Shown here in pieces: positions 34,654 to 43,192 of a stretch of DNA of 45,303 nucleotides. The DNA is taken from assembly GCF_000787775.1 (NCBI RefSeq), contig NZ_BBPM01000030.1, positions 46,952-92,254 of the forward strand. Direction: 5' to 3'. Each line of letters begins with the position of its first letter. Within the stretch, counting starts at the first letter, position 1. The stretch is from Streptacidiphilus carbonis (GTDB lineage: Bacteria > Actinomycetota > Actinomycetes > Streptomycetales > Streptomycetaceae). Both the position numbers and the translations under genes were made by a program. Below the pieces are notes generated by a model that worked only from the letters and a program-made list of their open reading frames with translations, ran no database searches and was not told the origin of the DNA.

Positions 34654-35253
34654 CTACCGGACCTGCTCGCCCTGGCCGAACGCCTCGACGGCCTTCGGCA
34701 AGGGCCTCGCTGTGAATGACATCGATCGGGTTCCCAGCCCATTGACGCCACCCCTAGCGCCCTCGGATGGTTCAGGCCCTTCCTGAAGGGAGCCGGTTGG
34801 GTCGATCCGGTCTTTCTCGCCGACCGCGACGATCAGCTCGAACGGCAACTCCTTGTCACCCTGACCAATGGTCAGCGCGAGCCATCGGCCGGTGTCCGGG
34901 CGCAGCCAGACGCGCATGCTGCCGGTCAGCTGACAGAGAGAGACGATCGGTTCGGGTACTGCCGCGCCTTCGAGACCGGCGCGCAGATAGGGCCAAAGGT
35001 CGATCTCCCTGGGGTCTCCCCAGCGGGCGACGAGCTTCGCCTCCAGGGCATCGAGCCGTGTCTGGAGATCCGCCTCGGCCTCCTGTACGACCGTCTCATC
35101 AGGGCAGTCCCAGAAGTCACGGCTGGCCTGCAGAACGAGCAGATGGAAGCCGGGACCGGCGGAGCCGGAGGCATCCCGGCCTTCCCGCTCGGGAAAGGGG
35201 CGGTCGAGCAGTTCGTCGGCGGCGAAGAGGTCCTCGTCCGCGGTGCTGCTCAT
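34654..35253 (-). CDS. Hypothetical acidic protein
   Basis: A 199-residue soluble protein without signal peptide or membrane segment and not assigned to a family. The ATG at 35253 is chosen because GGAGG lies 4 nt upstream; another ATG at 35280 is in frame but has no ribosome site. It is acidic at the N-terminus (STADEDLFAADELLDRPFPE), then has a helix with alternating Glu/Leu (EAEADLQTRLDALEAKLVAR) and beta-strand-like segments with conserved-looking WLRPDTGRWLALTIGQGDKE and FELIVAVGE. The tail after DRID (about 150-199) is low-complexity and may be frameshift-derived. It lies near the NADAR remnant on the same strand. Confidence 0.6.
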   Translation of the reverse strand: MSSTADEDLFAADELLDRPFPEREGRDASGSAGPGFHLLVLQASRDFWDCPDETVVQEAEADLQTRLDALEAKLVARWGDPREIDLWPYLRAGLEGAAVPEPIVSLCQLTGSMRVWLRPDTGRWLALTIGQGDKELPFELIVAVGEKDRIDPTGSLQEGPEPSEGARGGVNGLGTRSMSFTARPLPKAVEAFGQGEQVR

Positions 35254-35532
35254 CGGTCCTCCGGAGCCATCGTTGGTCATGGCTGGAGAGTACGGGCCGG
35301 CACCGACAGCGGAACGGCGGCTCCTCGCGACGCTGCGGGCCCACGCACGGACGGCTTCTACGCCGATCCGCGCGCCTGCCTGTGCCGCGTCGGCCGGCCG
35401 GCCGACGGGGCCGGCGCGGCCTGGAAGCTCGCCGGCTGTGGTTGCTTCGGGGGCTTGGGCGGTGTGGTGGGCGTCGTCGCGATCTGAACCGTTTCGCGGC
35501 CGGAGGCGCGGGAGCGCCGGGTCATGTGTCGA

Positions 35533-36801
35533 TCAGCGTGCCTCGGCGCAGGCTGTCGGGGCCGGGGACGTCGCGGTGCCGTCCTCGGTCGGGGGGCGCT
35601 TTCGGGCGGCTCGGTTGTCGGCGGCGAAGCCGGCGGCGGTGAGGGCGCAGCCGATGGTGGCCAGGCCGGCGCCGAGCCAGCTCGGGGCCAGGTAGCCCAG
35701 TCCGCCGGCGATGGCCAGGCCGCCGATGGCGGCGCCGAGGCTGTTGGCGGTGTTCATGGCCGACTGGTTCACCGCGGCGCCCATCAGCTGGGCGCGCGGG
35801 GCGGCGGCGATCAGTCGCGCCTGCATGGCCGGTCCCACGAACAGGCCGGTGGCGCCGACCAGGAAGGCGCCCGCGAACAGTCCCGCGGTGGTGTGCGCGA
35901 TCAGGGCGAAGACGACCAGGGCGGCGATGATGCCGAGGAAGCCGGCCAGCAGGCTGCGCCGCAGCTGCCGGTCGGCGCACCAGCCGCCGGCCGCGTTGCC
36001 CACGGTCATGCCCAGGCCCACGGCGACCAGCACCCAGGGCACCGCGGCCGAGGACAGTCCGGTGACCTGGGTGGTGATCGGCGCGATATAGCTGTCGACG
36101 GCGAAGAAGCCGGAGAAGCCGATGGCGGCCACGGCGGCCGCCAGCCACACCCGCGGCGCGCGCAGCGCGGCCAGCTCGGAGCGGGGTGAGCCGCCGGGGT
36201 GCGCGGACGCCTCCGGCACGACCGCCCGGACGGCCAGCAGCGTCAGCAGGAACACCGCGGCGATCGCCAGATAGGCGCTGCGCCAGCCGGCGCTCTGGCC
36301 CAGCCCGGTGATCAGCGGGACGCCGAACACGTTGGCGGTGGTCAGCCCGCTGAGCACCACCGCGAAGCCCTTGGCCTGGCTGCCCGGGCCCAGCAGGTTC
36401 GCCGCCAGCATGCCGGCGGCCCCGAAGTACGCGCCGTGCGGCAGTCCGGCGACGAAGCGTGCCAGCAGCAGCAGCGCGAAGTTCGGGGCCACCGCGCTGG
36501 CCAGGGTGCCGACGACGAACAGCACCAGCAGCCCCAGGACCAGCCGCTTGCGGGCGACGCGGGCGCTGAGTGCGGCGATCGTCGGCGCGCCGGCGACGAC
36601 ACCGAGGGCGTACACGCTGACCACCCAGCCGGCATCGCTGTTGGCGCGCGCCGAGGAGTGGGCGTAGGTGCCGGGCAGCAGACCGCGGGCGATGTCGGGG
36701 AGCAGACCCATCGGGACGAACTCGGTCAGCCCTACGGCGAAACCGCCCATGGCCAGGGCTAGGAGTGCGGCCCGGCGGCGCGCTGCGGTGAGTGGCGGCA
36801 T
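35533..36801 (-). CDS. MFS exporter, DHA1 family
   Basis: A 422-residue inner-membrane protein with 12 predicted transmembrane helices. It is a drug:H+ antiporter-like member of the major facilitator superfamily, close to AraJ/YdhP-type exporters. The N-terminal GGFAVGLTEFVPMGLLPDIA, the loop motif between helices 2 and 3 (ALSARVARKRLVL), and the helix-4/5 region ARFVAGLPHGAYFGAAGMLAA with GLTTANVFGVPL are characteristic. The ATG at 36801 lies only about 8 bp downstream of a TATAAT box, so the mRNA is probably leaderless; an 8-bp palindrome overlaps this promoter. Substrate unknown. It is separate from the peptide-export operon that converges on no shared promoter with it. Confidence 0.88.
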   Translation of the reverse strand: MPPLTAARRRAALLALAMGGFAVGLTEFVPMGLLPDIARGLLPGTYAHSSARANSDAGWVVSVYALGVVAGAPTIAALSARVARKRLVLGLLVLFVVGTLASAVAPNFALLLLARFVAGLPHGAYFGAAGMLAANLLGPGSQAKGFAVVLSGLTTANVFGVPLITGLGQSAGWRSAYLAIAAVFLLTLLAVRAVVPEASAHPGGSPRSELAALRAPRVWLAAAVAAIGFSGFFAVDSYIAPITTQVTGLSSAAVPWVLVAVGLGMTVGNAAGGWCADRQLRRSLLAGFLGIIAALVVFALIAHTTAGLFAGAFLVGATGLFVGPAMQARLIAAAPRAQLMGAAVNQSAMNTANSLGAAIGGLAIAGGLGYLAPSWLGAGLATIGCALTAAGFAADNRAARKRPPTEDGTATSPAPTACAEAR

Positions 36802-36809
36802 AAGAGCCG

Positions 36810-36832
36810 ATTATAGGCAACGCTGTTGCCTA
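36810..36832 (-). promoter_or_regulatory. Promoter with palindromic operator of the MFS gene
   Basis: On the minus strand a perfect TATAAT (36815-36810) stands 8 bp before the start codon. Overlapping its upstream edge is TAGGCAAC-GCT-GTTGCCTA (36814-36832), 8-bp arms and a 3-bp centre, a form typical of TetR- or MarR-type operators. Repression by a regulator encoded elsewhere is likely; no regulator gene is adjacent. Confidence 0.6.
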
Positions 36833-36839
36833 AGCCGAC

Positions 36840-36870
36840 GGCGCGGTCTGCCGGTGACCTGGACCGCGCC
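36840..36870. terminator. Terminator of the NHLP export operon
   Basis: GGCGCGGTC and GACCGCGCC (9 bp, 13-nt loop) lie about 50 bp past the stop of the minus-strand gene ending at 36922 and before the MFS promoter. Confidence 0.5.
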
Positions 36871-36921
36871 GAGGCGGGGCTGCTCGGGGTCGATCGGCAC
36901 CAGGCCGACCGCCGGGGGACC

Positions 36922-39810
36922 TCAGGTGATCTGACGGCGGACCAGCTCGTGGAAGAGGCCGCCGGTGTCGGCCAGGAGCTCGGCGGGGGTGCCCTGCTGG
37001 GCGATGCGGCCGGCGGACATGACGATCACGCGGTCGGCGTCCAGCACCGTTGAGAGCCGGTGGGCGATGACGACGCGGGTGGCCTGCAGGGTGCGGGTGC
37101 TCTCGATGACGATGCGCTGGGTCTCGTTGTCCAGGGCGCTGGTGGCCTCGTCGAGGAGGATGATGCGCGGGCGGCGGACCAGGGCCTGGGCGATCATCAG
37201 CCGCTGGCGCTGGCCGCCGGAGACGGTGCCGCCGCCGTCGGACAGGACGGTGTGCATGCCCATCGGCATGCGCCGGATGTCCTCGGCGAGGCCCGCCATC
37301 CCGGCGGCCTCCCAGGCCTCTTCGAGGGTGCACGGTTCGGGGCCGCTGATGCAGTCCAGGATCGATCCGGTGAACGGCTGTGCGTTCTGCAGGACGACGC
37401 CGCACTGGCGGCGCACCGCGGCCTGGTCCAGTGAGGCCAGGTTCTGGCCGTCGTAGAGCACGTCGCCGGAGGTGGGCCGGTCGAAGCCGATGAGCATCCG
37501 CAGCAGGGTCGACTTGCCGCAGCCGCTGGCCCCGACGACCGCGACGAACTCGCCCGGGGCGATCCGGAAGGACACGTCGTCGAGGACCAGGGGGCCGTCC
37601 CCGGAGTAGCGGAAGGACAGCTGCCGTGCCTCGATCTCGCCGGTCAGCGTGCCGGGAACGGTGCTGCCGCCGCGCACCTCGGGGACCTCGCCGAGGACCG
37701 GCTCGATCTGCTCGAACAGTGGCAGCGCCGAGGCTGCCGACAGCAGTGCTCCGGTCAGCTGGGTGACCGAGCTCAGCACCATGGTGACCGAGGTGTTGAA
37801 GGTGAGGAAGCTGCTCGCCGACATGCTGCCGCGGGCCGGCCCTGCTAGCAGCATGAACATGATGAGGGTGCAGCACGGCAGGTAGACCGTGCTGAAGACG
37901 GTGGTCAGGTTCTTGATCCGCCCGACCCGCCGCTGCAGTTCGCGGCTGCGGGCGAACTCGCCCGCCCAGGCCGCGTAGGCGAAGTTCTCCGCCGCGGCGA
38001 CGCGCAGCTTGGGCAGGCCGCGCAGGGTCTGGAAGGCCTGGTTGTTGAGCTTGTTGTTGAGCACGGTCAGCCGCCGCTGCCAGCGCAGCTGCCACAGGCC
38101 CAGGCCGAGGAAGACCGTACCGATCAGCACCAGCATGCCGATCGCCGCCAAGGCGAGCGGGACGCTGTACCAGAGCAGCAGCCCGAGGTTGACCGCGCCC
38201 ACGGTGCCGGCCTGGACGGCCACCGAGCTGATGCCGGACAGGACCCGGCGGATGGCGCTGATGCCCATCGCCGCCGTGGCCAGCTCCCCGGTGGAGCGTC
38301 CGGCGAAGAACCTGGTCGGCAGGCGCAGCAGCCGGTCCCAGACCGCCGGCTGCAGGGTGGCTTCGACGCGCCCCTCCAGGCGCAGGATCGAGATGCTCTC
38401 CAGCAGCATGAAGACGGCGGCGACCAGCGTGCTCGCGACGAGCGCCAGCGAGGTCTGGACGATCAGGCTGTTCTCGGCCTTCGGGACGTAGACGCCGAGG
38501 ATCTGCCCGGTCGCGATCGGTACCAGTGTGCCGAGCAGGACCGCGGCCAGGCCGCCGAGCACCAGGTTGCGCAGGTCGCCCCGGGTGCCGCGGAGGCCGA
38601 AGCGGAGCAGCTGCCGACGGGAGAGCGGCTGTTCCGGCAGCGGGCGGTAGAACATGACGGCCTGCGGCTCGAACTGGGCCGCGTCGGACTCGCGGATCCG
38701 GGTGCGCCGGCCGCGGGCCGGGTCCACCGCCTCGTAGCCGCCGCGACGCCAGAGCAGCGCGACGGGGGCTCCGGAGCCGGCGCGGTGGCCCAGCAGCGGT
38801 CCGGCGTCCTCCCGCCACCAGCGTCCGTCGAGCCGTACGGTGCGGGTGCGGAACCGCGAGTCCAGTGCGATGCGTTCGACCGGGGACAACCGGTCGTTCG
38901 CCGCCGCGCCGCCGGTGGGTGGGACGACCGTGATCCCGGCGGCCCCGGCCACGGCGCGGCAGGCGGCGAGGGTGGCGTCGTCGGTCGCTCCGGACGACGG
39001 GGACGCGCTGCGCACCGGGCGGTTGATGGAGGTCAGCAGGGTCTGGTCGGCCTGGGCCCGGACCGCCTCGCCGGCCTTGGCGCCGGCCGCCGAGCGCTCC
39101 TCGTGGGCGCGTTCGAGCTGCTCGATCCAGCGGTCCAGCGCGAACAGCAGCCGGGACTGCTGGTCGATCAGCCGCTGCCACATGGCGGGCTCGACGAACA
39201 GGTCCTGGGCGGTCTCCTGGCTGTAGGCGGCGCCGTACTGGAGGCTGCCGGGGGTGACCGACATCCACAGGATGCCGTCGTCCCCGTCGTCCCCGTCGCC
39301 CGTGTCCGTCCGGCCGGCCCCGTCGCCCGCACGTGCTTCGAAGAGGAGGCGGAGGCTGCGGCCGACGCCCTGTGCGAAGGCGTCCTCCAGCGGCGTCAGC
39401 ATCCCGTTCGCGCCGTAGTAGGCCCACTCGGGACCGTACTGTGGCTGGAAGAACAGCTCCCGCAGCTGGATCCGGCGCAGCACACAGCCCTGCAAAGGCC
39501 TGCCGACCAGGCTGTGCCGGGGGCCCTCGGCCGCGCCGAGCAGCAGGCTGCCCGCCTCCAGGCGGCCGAGGAAGTGCCAGCGGCCCTGCATGACGGCGTC
39601 GACGGCGAACAGGTCCATCGCCCCGTCGGCCACCAGCCACACCGCGTCGGGACCCTGCAGCGACAGACTGCGGATCCAGTCGACCGGGGTGCCGACACCG
39701 CCCAGGGCGGCCGGTCCGGACGGTGCGTCAGGCGGATACGCCGACGGCTGGGCCTGGGGTTGGGGTTGGGGCTGGGGTTGGGGCTGGGCCTGGGGGTACG
39801 GGAACGTCAC
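36922..39810 (-). CDS. NHLP-family bacteriocin export ABC transporter, permease/ATPase subunit (TIGR03797-like)
   Basis: A 962-residue inner-membrane half-transporter. It opens with a Pro-Gln repeat (about residues 6-22), then a long N-terminal domain of some 400 residues with a cyclic-nucleotide-binding-like fold region (VWLVADGAMDLFAVDAVMQG; HFLGRLEAGSLLLG), as in NHLM-type ABC2 subunits. Five to six membrane helices (about 425-690) follow, with GIYVPK-like LGVYVPKAENSLI. The ATPase domain has VGASGCGKST, VSGGQRQR and RIILLDEATSALD. There is no C39 peptidase here. The GTG start lies 1 bp after the stop of the peptidase-containing subunit, so they form a heteromeric exporter. The transported cargo is expected to be the GG-leader peptide encoded upstream. 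Confidence 0.9.
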   Translation of the reverse strand: MTFPYPQAQPQPQPQPQPQAQPSAYPPDAPSGPAALGGVGTPVDWIRSLSLQGPDAVWLVADGAMDLFAVDAVMQGRWHFLGRLEAGSLLLGAAEGPRHSLVGRPLQGCVLRRIQLRELFFQPQYGPEWAYYGANGMLTPLEDAFAQGVGRSLRLLFEARAGDGAGRTDTGDGDDGDDGILWMSVTPGSLQYGAAYSQETAQDLFVEPAMWQRLIDQQSRLLFALDRWIEQLERAHEERSAAGAKAGEAVRAQADQTLLTSINRPVRSASPSSGATDDATLAACRAVAGAAGITVVPPTGGAAANDRLSPVERIALDSRFRTRTVRLDGRWWREDAGPLLGHRAGSGAPVALLWRRGGYEAVDPARGRRTRIRESDAAQFEPQAVMFYRPLPEQPLSRRQLLRFGLRGTRGDLRNLVLGGLAAVLLGTLVPIATGQILGVYVPKAENSLIVQTSLALVASTLVAAVFMLLESISILRLEGRVEATLQPAVWDRLLRLPTRFFAGRSTGELATAAMGISAIRRVLSGISSVAVQAGTVGAVNLGLLLWYSVPLALAAIGMLVLIGTVFLGLGLWQLRWQRRLTVLNNKLNNQAFQTLRGLPKLRVAAAENFAYAAWAGEFARSRELQRRVGRIKNLTTVFSTVYLPCCTLIMFMLLAGPARGSMSASSFLTFNTSVTMVLSSVTQLTGALLSAASALPLFEQIEPVLGEVPEVRGGSTVPGTLTGEIEARQLSFRYSGDGPLVLDDVSFRIAPGEFVAVVGASGCGKSTLLRMLIGFDRPTSGDVLYDGQNLASLDQAAVRRQCGVVLQNAQPFTGSILDCISGPEPCTLEEAWEAAGMAGLAEDIRRMPMGMHTVLSDGGGTVSGGQRQRLMIAQALVRRPRIILLDEATSALDNETQRIVIESTRTLQATRVVIAHRLSTVLDADRVIVMSAGRIAQQGTPAELLADTGGLFHELVRRQIT

Positions 39811-39811
39811 G

Positions 39812-42031
39812 TCAGCGCTCCCCGACCAGTGCGGCGTACGGGCCCCCGGCGGCGAGCAGGTCCTCGTGGCGGCCGCGTTCCACCACGGTGCCGTGGTCCA
39901 GGACGACGATCTCGTCGCTGTCCCGCACCGTGCTGAGGCGGTGCGCGATCAGCACGCAGGCGCAGCCGCGGCGCCGCAGGTTGTCGATGATGACCTGCTC
40001 GGTCGCCGCGTCCAGGGCGCTGGTCACCTCGTCCAGGACCAGCACGCTCGGTCCGCGGACCAGGGCCCGGGCGATCTCCAGCCGCTGCCGCTGGCCGCCG
40101 GAGAAGTTGCGGCCGTCCTGCTCCACCCGGCTGTGGATGCCGCCGGGCCGCCGGGAGACCGTGTCCAGGACGGCCGCGTCCCGCAGTGCGGCGGTGACGG
40201 CCTCGTCCGGTACGGAGGGGTCCCACAGCGCCACGTTGTCGCGGACCGTGCCCTCGAAGAGGAACACGTCCTGGTCGACGAAGGAGACCGAGGCGGCGAG
40301 CGAGCTGCGCGGGATCTCCTCCAGCCGCCGGCCGTCGATGCTGATCCCGCCGCTCCAGGGCTGGTACAGGCCGGATATCAGCCGGGAGACGGTCGACTTG
40401 CCACTGCCGGAGCCGCCCACCAGGGCCACCTGCCGACCGGGGCCGACGGCCAGGGTGAAACCGGTGAGCAGCGGCTTGTCGAGCGCGCTGTAGCCGAAGG
40501 TGACGTCCTCCAGCAGCACATGGCCGCTGAGCCGCCTGGTGCCCGCGTCCGGCCGGTCCCGTGCGTAGCGGGGGTCGGCCGGGAAGCTCTCGACGTCCTT
40601 GAGCCGGGCCAGGTCGGCGGCGAAGTCCTGGACCCGTCCGGCCACCCCGTTGAGCCGGGTGACGGGCGCGGTGAAGCTGGTCACCAGGGCCTGGAAGGCG
40701 ACCAGCAGGCCGATCGAGATCCGGCCCTCCACTGCCCGCTGGCCGCCGATCAGCAGGATCAGCGAACTGTTGAGCGCGGCCAGGGTGGGGGCGACGACGG
40801 TCAGCGCCGCGCTCGGCACGCCGAGGCGCTGCTCCCCGGCCAGCGTGATCGCGTGCTGTCCGGCCCAGCGGCGGAAGTAACCGTCCTCGCCGCCGGTGGC
40901 CTTCATCGTCTCGATCAGCTGGAGCCCGCTGTAGGAGGTGTTGGTCAGCCGGGCGCTGTCCGCGCGCAGCTTCTGCACCCCGGTGCCCCGGACGCGTACG
41001 ACCAGTCGCAGCGCCACCACGTTGAGGAGCGCGACGCCGATGCCGATCACGGTCAACTGCGGGTCGTAGGTCCACAGCAGGACCGCGTAGAGGACCACCA
41101 CCACGGCGTCGACGCCCGCCGAGGCGAGGTCCCTGACCAGGGTCTCGGCCACCGCGTCGTTGGACTGCAGGCGTTGGACCAGGTCTGCCGGGTTGCGTTG
41201 GGAGAAGAAGGTGACGGGCAGTCTGAGCAGATGGCGCAGGAAGCGGGCGCTGCTCAGCGTGGACGAGATCATCCGGCCGCGCAGGAGGTTGGCCTGCTGC
41301 AGTCCGGTGAGCACGGCCGTGAGCAGCAGCATGACCGCCATCGACGCGAACAGCACCGGCAGCAGCGAGGACTGACCACCGATCAGGAAGGAGTCGATGT
41401 AGGTGCGGCTCAGCGCCGGGACCGCCGCGCCGACGCAGACCAGCAGGAAGCTGGCGATCAGCACCGCCAGTGTGGTGCCCCGGGTGCCGCGCAGCCGCGC
41501 CGGCAGCGCGCTCATCGGGCCCGGTCGCCTGCCCCCGGTCCGGAACCGCTCGCCGGGTTCGAAGGTGAGCACGACGCCGGTGAAACTGGAGTCGAAGTCC
41601 TCGAAGCCGACGAACCGGCGCCCCCGGGCGGGGTCGTTCAGGTGCACTCCGCGGCGGCCCATCCCCTCGTAGACGACGAAGTGGTTGAACTCCCAGAAGA
41701 GGACGGCGGGTGCCTGCACCTCGGTCGCCAGTGCGGCGGGCTCCATCTGCATGCCCTTGGCTGTGAGGCCGTAACTGCGGGCCGCCTTCAGCACATTGCT
41801 CGCCCGGGACCCGTCCCGGGAGACCCCGCAGGCGATCCGCAGCTCTTCGAGCGGCACATGCCTGCCGTGGTGGCCGAGCACCATGGCGAGGGCCGCGGCG
41901 CCGCACTCCACGGCCTCCATCTGGAGCACGGTGGGGGTGCGGACGGTCTTCCGGCGCTTGCGTCCGCGCGGGGGGAGGCGGGGAGCAGCCCCGGCTCCCG
42001 GGTTCGGGCCGCCGCCGTGCCGCGCGCTCAC
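39812..42031 (-). CDS. NHLP-family bacteriocin export ABC transporter, C39 peptidase/permease/ATPase subunit (TIGR03796-like)
   Basis: A 739-residue membrane protein that should cleave the leader after GG and export the peptide. The N-terminal C39 peptidase has C43 (VLQMEAVECGAAAL), H117 (EFNHFVVYEG) and D133 (HLNDPARG), the full catalytic set. Six membrane helices span about 180-460. The ATPase domain has VGGSGSGKST, FSGGQRQR and VLVLDEVTSALD. The GTG at 42031 overlaps the HlyD gene's stop (GTGA) and is preferred; the frame is open much further upstream across the HlyD gene, without similarity. The operon order HlyD, peptidase-ABC, ABC is the standard NHLP export set. Confidence 0.93.
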   Translation of the reverse strand: MSARHGGGPNPGAGAAPRLPPRGRKRRKTVRTPTVLQMEAVECGAAALAMVLGHHGRHVPLEELRIACGVSRDGSRASNVLKAARSYGLTAKGMQMEPAALATEVQAPAVLFWEFNHFVVYEGMGRRGVHLNDPARGRRFVGFEDFDSSFTGVVLTFEPGERFRTGGRRPGPMSALPARLRGTRGTTLAVLIASFLLVCVGAAVPALSRTYIDSFLIGGQSSLLPVLFASMAVMLLLTAVLTGLQQANLLRGRMISSTLSSARFLRHLLRLPVTFFSQRNPADLVQRLQSNDAVAETLVRDLASAGVDAVVVVLYAVLLWTYDPQLTVIGIGVALLNVVALRLVVRVRGTGVQKLRADSARLTNTSYSGLQLIETMKATGGEDGYFRRWAGQHAITLAGEQRLGVPSAALTVVAPTLAALNSSLILLIGGQRAVEGRISIGLLVAFQALVTSFTAPVTRLNGVAGRVQDFAADLARLKDVESFPADPRYARDRPDAGTRRLSGHVLLEDVTFGYSALDKPLLTGFTLAVGPGRQVALVGGSGSGKSTVSRLISGLYQPWSGGISIDGRRLEEIPRSSLAASVSFVDQDVFLFEGTVRDNVALWDPSVPDEAVTAALRDAAVLDTVSRRPGGIHSRVEQDGRNFSGGQRQRLEIARALVRGPSVLVLDEVTSALDAATEQVIIDNLRRRGCACVLIAHRLSTVRDSDEIVVLDHGTVVERGRHEDLLAAGGPYAALVGER

Positions 42032-42846
42032 GGCAGCAGCCAGTCGATCGGGTGCTGCGTGCCCAGGTGGACGGCGGAGCCGACCAGCGTGGTCGACTCG
42101 ACGGGGTACGGCGGCCCCTGGGTCGAGGACCAGGCGTATCCGGACCTGGTGCTGCCCGACCGCTCCAACTGCACGACCACGGCCACCGGTTCGCCCTGAG
42201 CACTGAACGCCTGGGCCAACGGGCCGCTGCCGAGGTAGTCGCTGATCTGCTGCTGCGTCTCCGGAACCCGTCCGACCGCCAGCACGTGGCCGCGCAGCAC
42301 CCCGTACTGCTGCGCGGGCACCGACTGGACGGTGAGGTCCACCGCGGCGCCGGCCGGGATCGTCGCCGCGCTGCCGGCGGACACGTACAACACCGCCACC
42401 AGCGGCTCGGAGGGGCTGGTGACGCGTTCCACGGTGGCGAGTTCGGAGCCGGCCTGGACGACGGTGCCGAGCTTGGCCACCAGGGTGGTCAGCCGGCCGG
42501 CGGCCACGGTCCGCACGGTCTGCACCTTCTGGCCCGACCCCGTACCGGTGCTCACGCTGAGCAAGGGGGCGCCCCCGGCCAGCGTGTCCCCCACGTTGGC
42601 GGAGACGGCGACGACCTGTCCCGCGACCGGGCTCTGCAGGGTGTAGCTGCCTTCGGCGTGGATCAGGATCCCGGCGGCGCTCAGTTTCGAGGAGACCGTC
42701 CCGGTCACTGCCCAGAAGCAGGCGGCTGCCACCACGGCCGCGGTGGCCAGCAGGACGAGACGTCCCTGCGGCCGGGCCAGGCGCACCGGTATGTCGAGCT
42801 CCTCGGATGACTGCTGCTTGGCCAGCGCCTTTTTCCGGAACTGCAC
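42028..42846 (-). CDS. NHLP-type HlyD/membrane-fusion secretion protein (TIGR03794-like)
   Basis: A 272-residue adaptor with one membrane anchor at about 30-47 (LVLLATAAVVAAACFWAV). An outer domain has two lipoyl/barrel-sandwich half motifs (LQSPVAGQVVAVSANVGDTL; VAAGRLTTLVAKLGTVVQAG) and a beta-barrel portion (IPAGAAVDLTVQSVP). It links the ABC exporter to the cell exterior; in a monoderm it probably acts as an accessory of the transporter. The GTG start has AAGGA about 8 nt upstream. It is 127 bp downstream of the peptide gene, with a hairpin between, and overlaps the next gene by four bases. Confidence 0.88.
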   Translation of the reverse strand: MQFRKKALAKQQSSEELDIPVRLARPQGRLVLLATAAVVAAACFWAVTGTVSSKLSAAGILIHAEGSYTLQSPVAGQVVAVSANVGDTLAGGAPLLSVSTGTGSGQKVQTVRTVAAGRLTTLVAKLGTVVQAGSELATVERVTSPSEPLVAVLYVSAGSAATIPAGAAVDLTVQSVPAQQYGVLRGHVLAVGRVPETQQQISDYLGSGPLAQAFSAQGEPVAVVVQLERSGSTRSGYAWSSTQGPPYPVESTTLVGSAVHLGTQHPIDWLLP

Positions 42847-42910
42847 GGGGATATTCCTTAGGCTGCATACGGAGAAAATGCGCCGGAATTCGGATCGGGC
42901 GCGCCGATCA

Positions 42911-42935
42911 GGCCCCGGAACATAGTTCCGAGGCC
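42911..42935 (-). promoter_or_regulatory. Hairpin between the peptide gene and the export genes
   Basis: CGGAAC-ATA-GTTCCG forms a perfect stem, extended beyond one mismatch by GGCC/GGCC. No T-run follows on the minus strand. It could attenuate or process the transcript so that peptide mRNA exceeds transporter mRNA (inference), or simply terminate the peptide transcript. Confidence 0.5.
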
Positions 42936-42973
42936 TAATTCCAGGCTGTTCTGCCCGGCGGTGTACCTGTCGA

Positions 42974-43192
42974 TCACATACCGGGGACGAGACCGGTCAC
43001 ACCCGAGACACCGGTGAGGCCGGTGAGGCCGGTGACGGTGCCGATGACCCCGTCGACCGGGACGACGGAGGTGACGGTGCCCACGAGGTTGTCCACCGAG
43101 ATACCCGCCACACCGAGGCCGCCGGCCACGCCGTCCAGGTCGGCGTCGTCGATCTCGCGGGTCTCGACCTGGGAGGTGAAGTCGTTGCGCAT
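42974..43192 (-). CDS. GG-leader peptide precursor without cysteine, likely cargo of the NHLP exporter
   Basis: A 72-residue precursor. The ATG at 43192 has GAGAGGAA about 8 nt upstream; the frame is open 24 codons further but without a ribosome site. Residues 1-25, MRNDFTSQVETREIDDADLD followed by GVAGG, are an acidic leader of the double-glycine type with the EIxDxDLDxVAGG pattern that C39 peptidases cleave. The core (26-72) begins LGVAGISVDNLVG and ends GLVPGM. It is rich in Gly, Val, Thr and Leu, has no Cys, Lys, Arg, His or aromatic residue and only two Asp, and contains 13-residue repeats (VDNLVGTVTSVVP, VDGVIGTVTGLTG). Lanthionine formation is excluded by lack of Cys. It may be unmodified and self-assembling, or modified on Thr/Ser/Asp. 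It is the first gene of the export operon. Confidence 0.8.
   Translation of the reverse strand: MRNDFTSQVETREIDDADLDGVAGGLGVAGISVDNLVGTVTSVVPVDGVIGTVTGLTGLTGVSGVTGLVPGM

Noticed and set aside
39590-42199. Open frame of 869 codons opposite the exporter genes
   Set aside because: Antisense to two well-identified ABC transporter genes and without any recognised domain.
42974-43192. Reading the GG-leader peptide as a lanthipeptide
   Set aside because: The core has no cysteine and no lanthionine synthetase gene lies near, so lanthionine rings are impossible.
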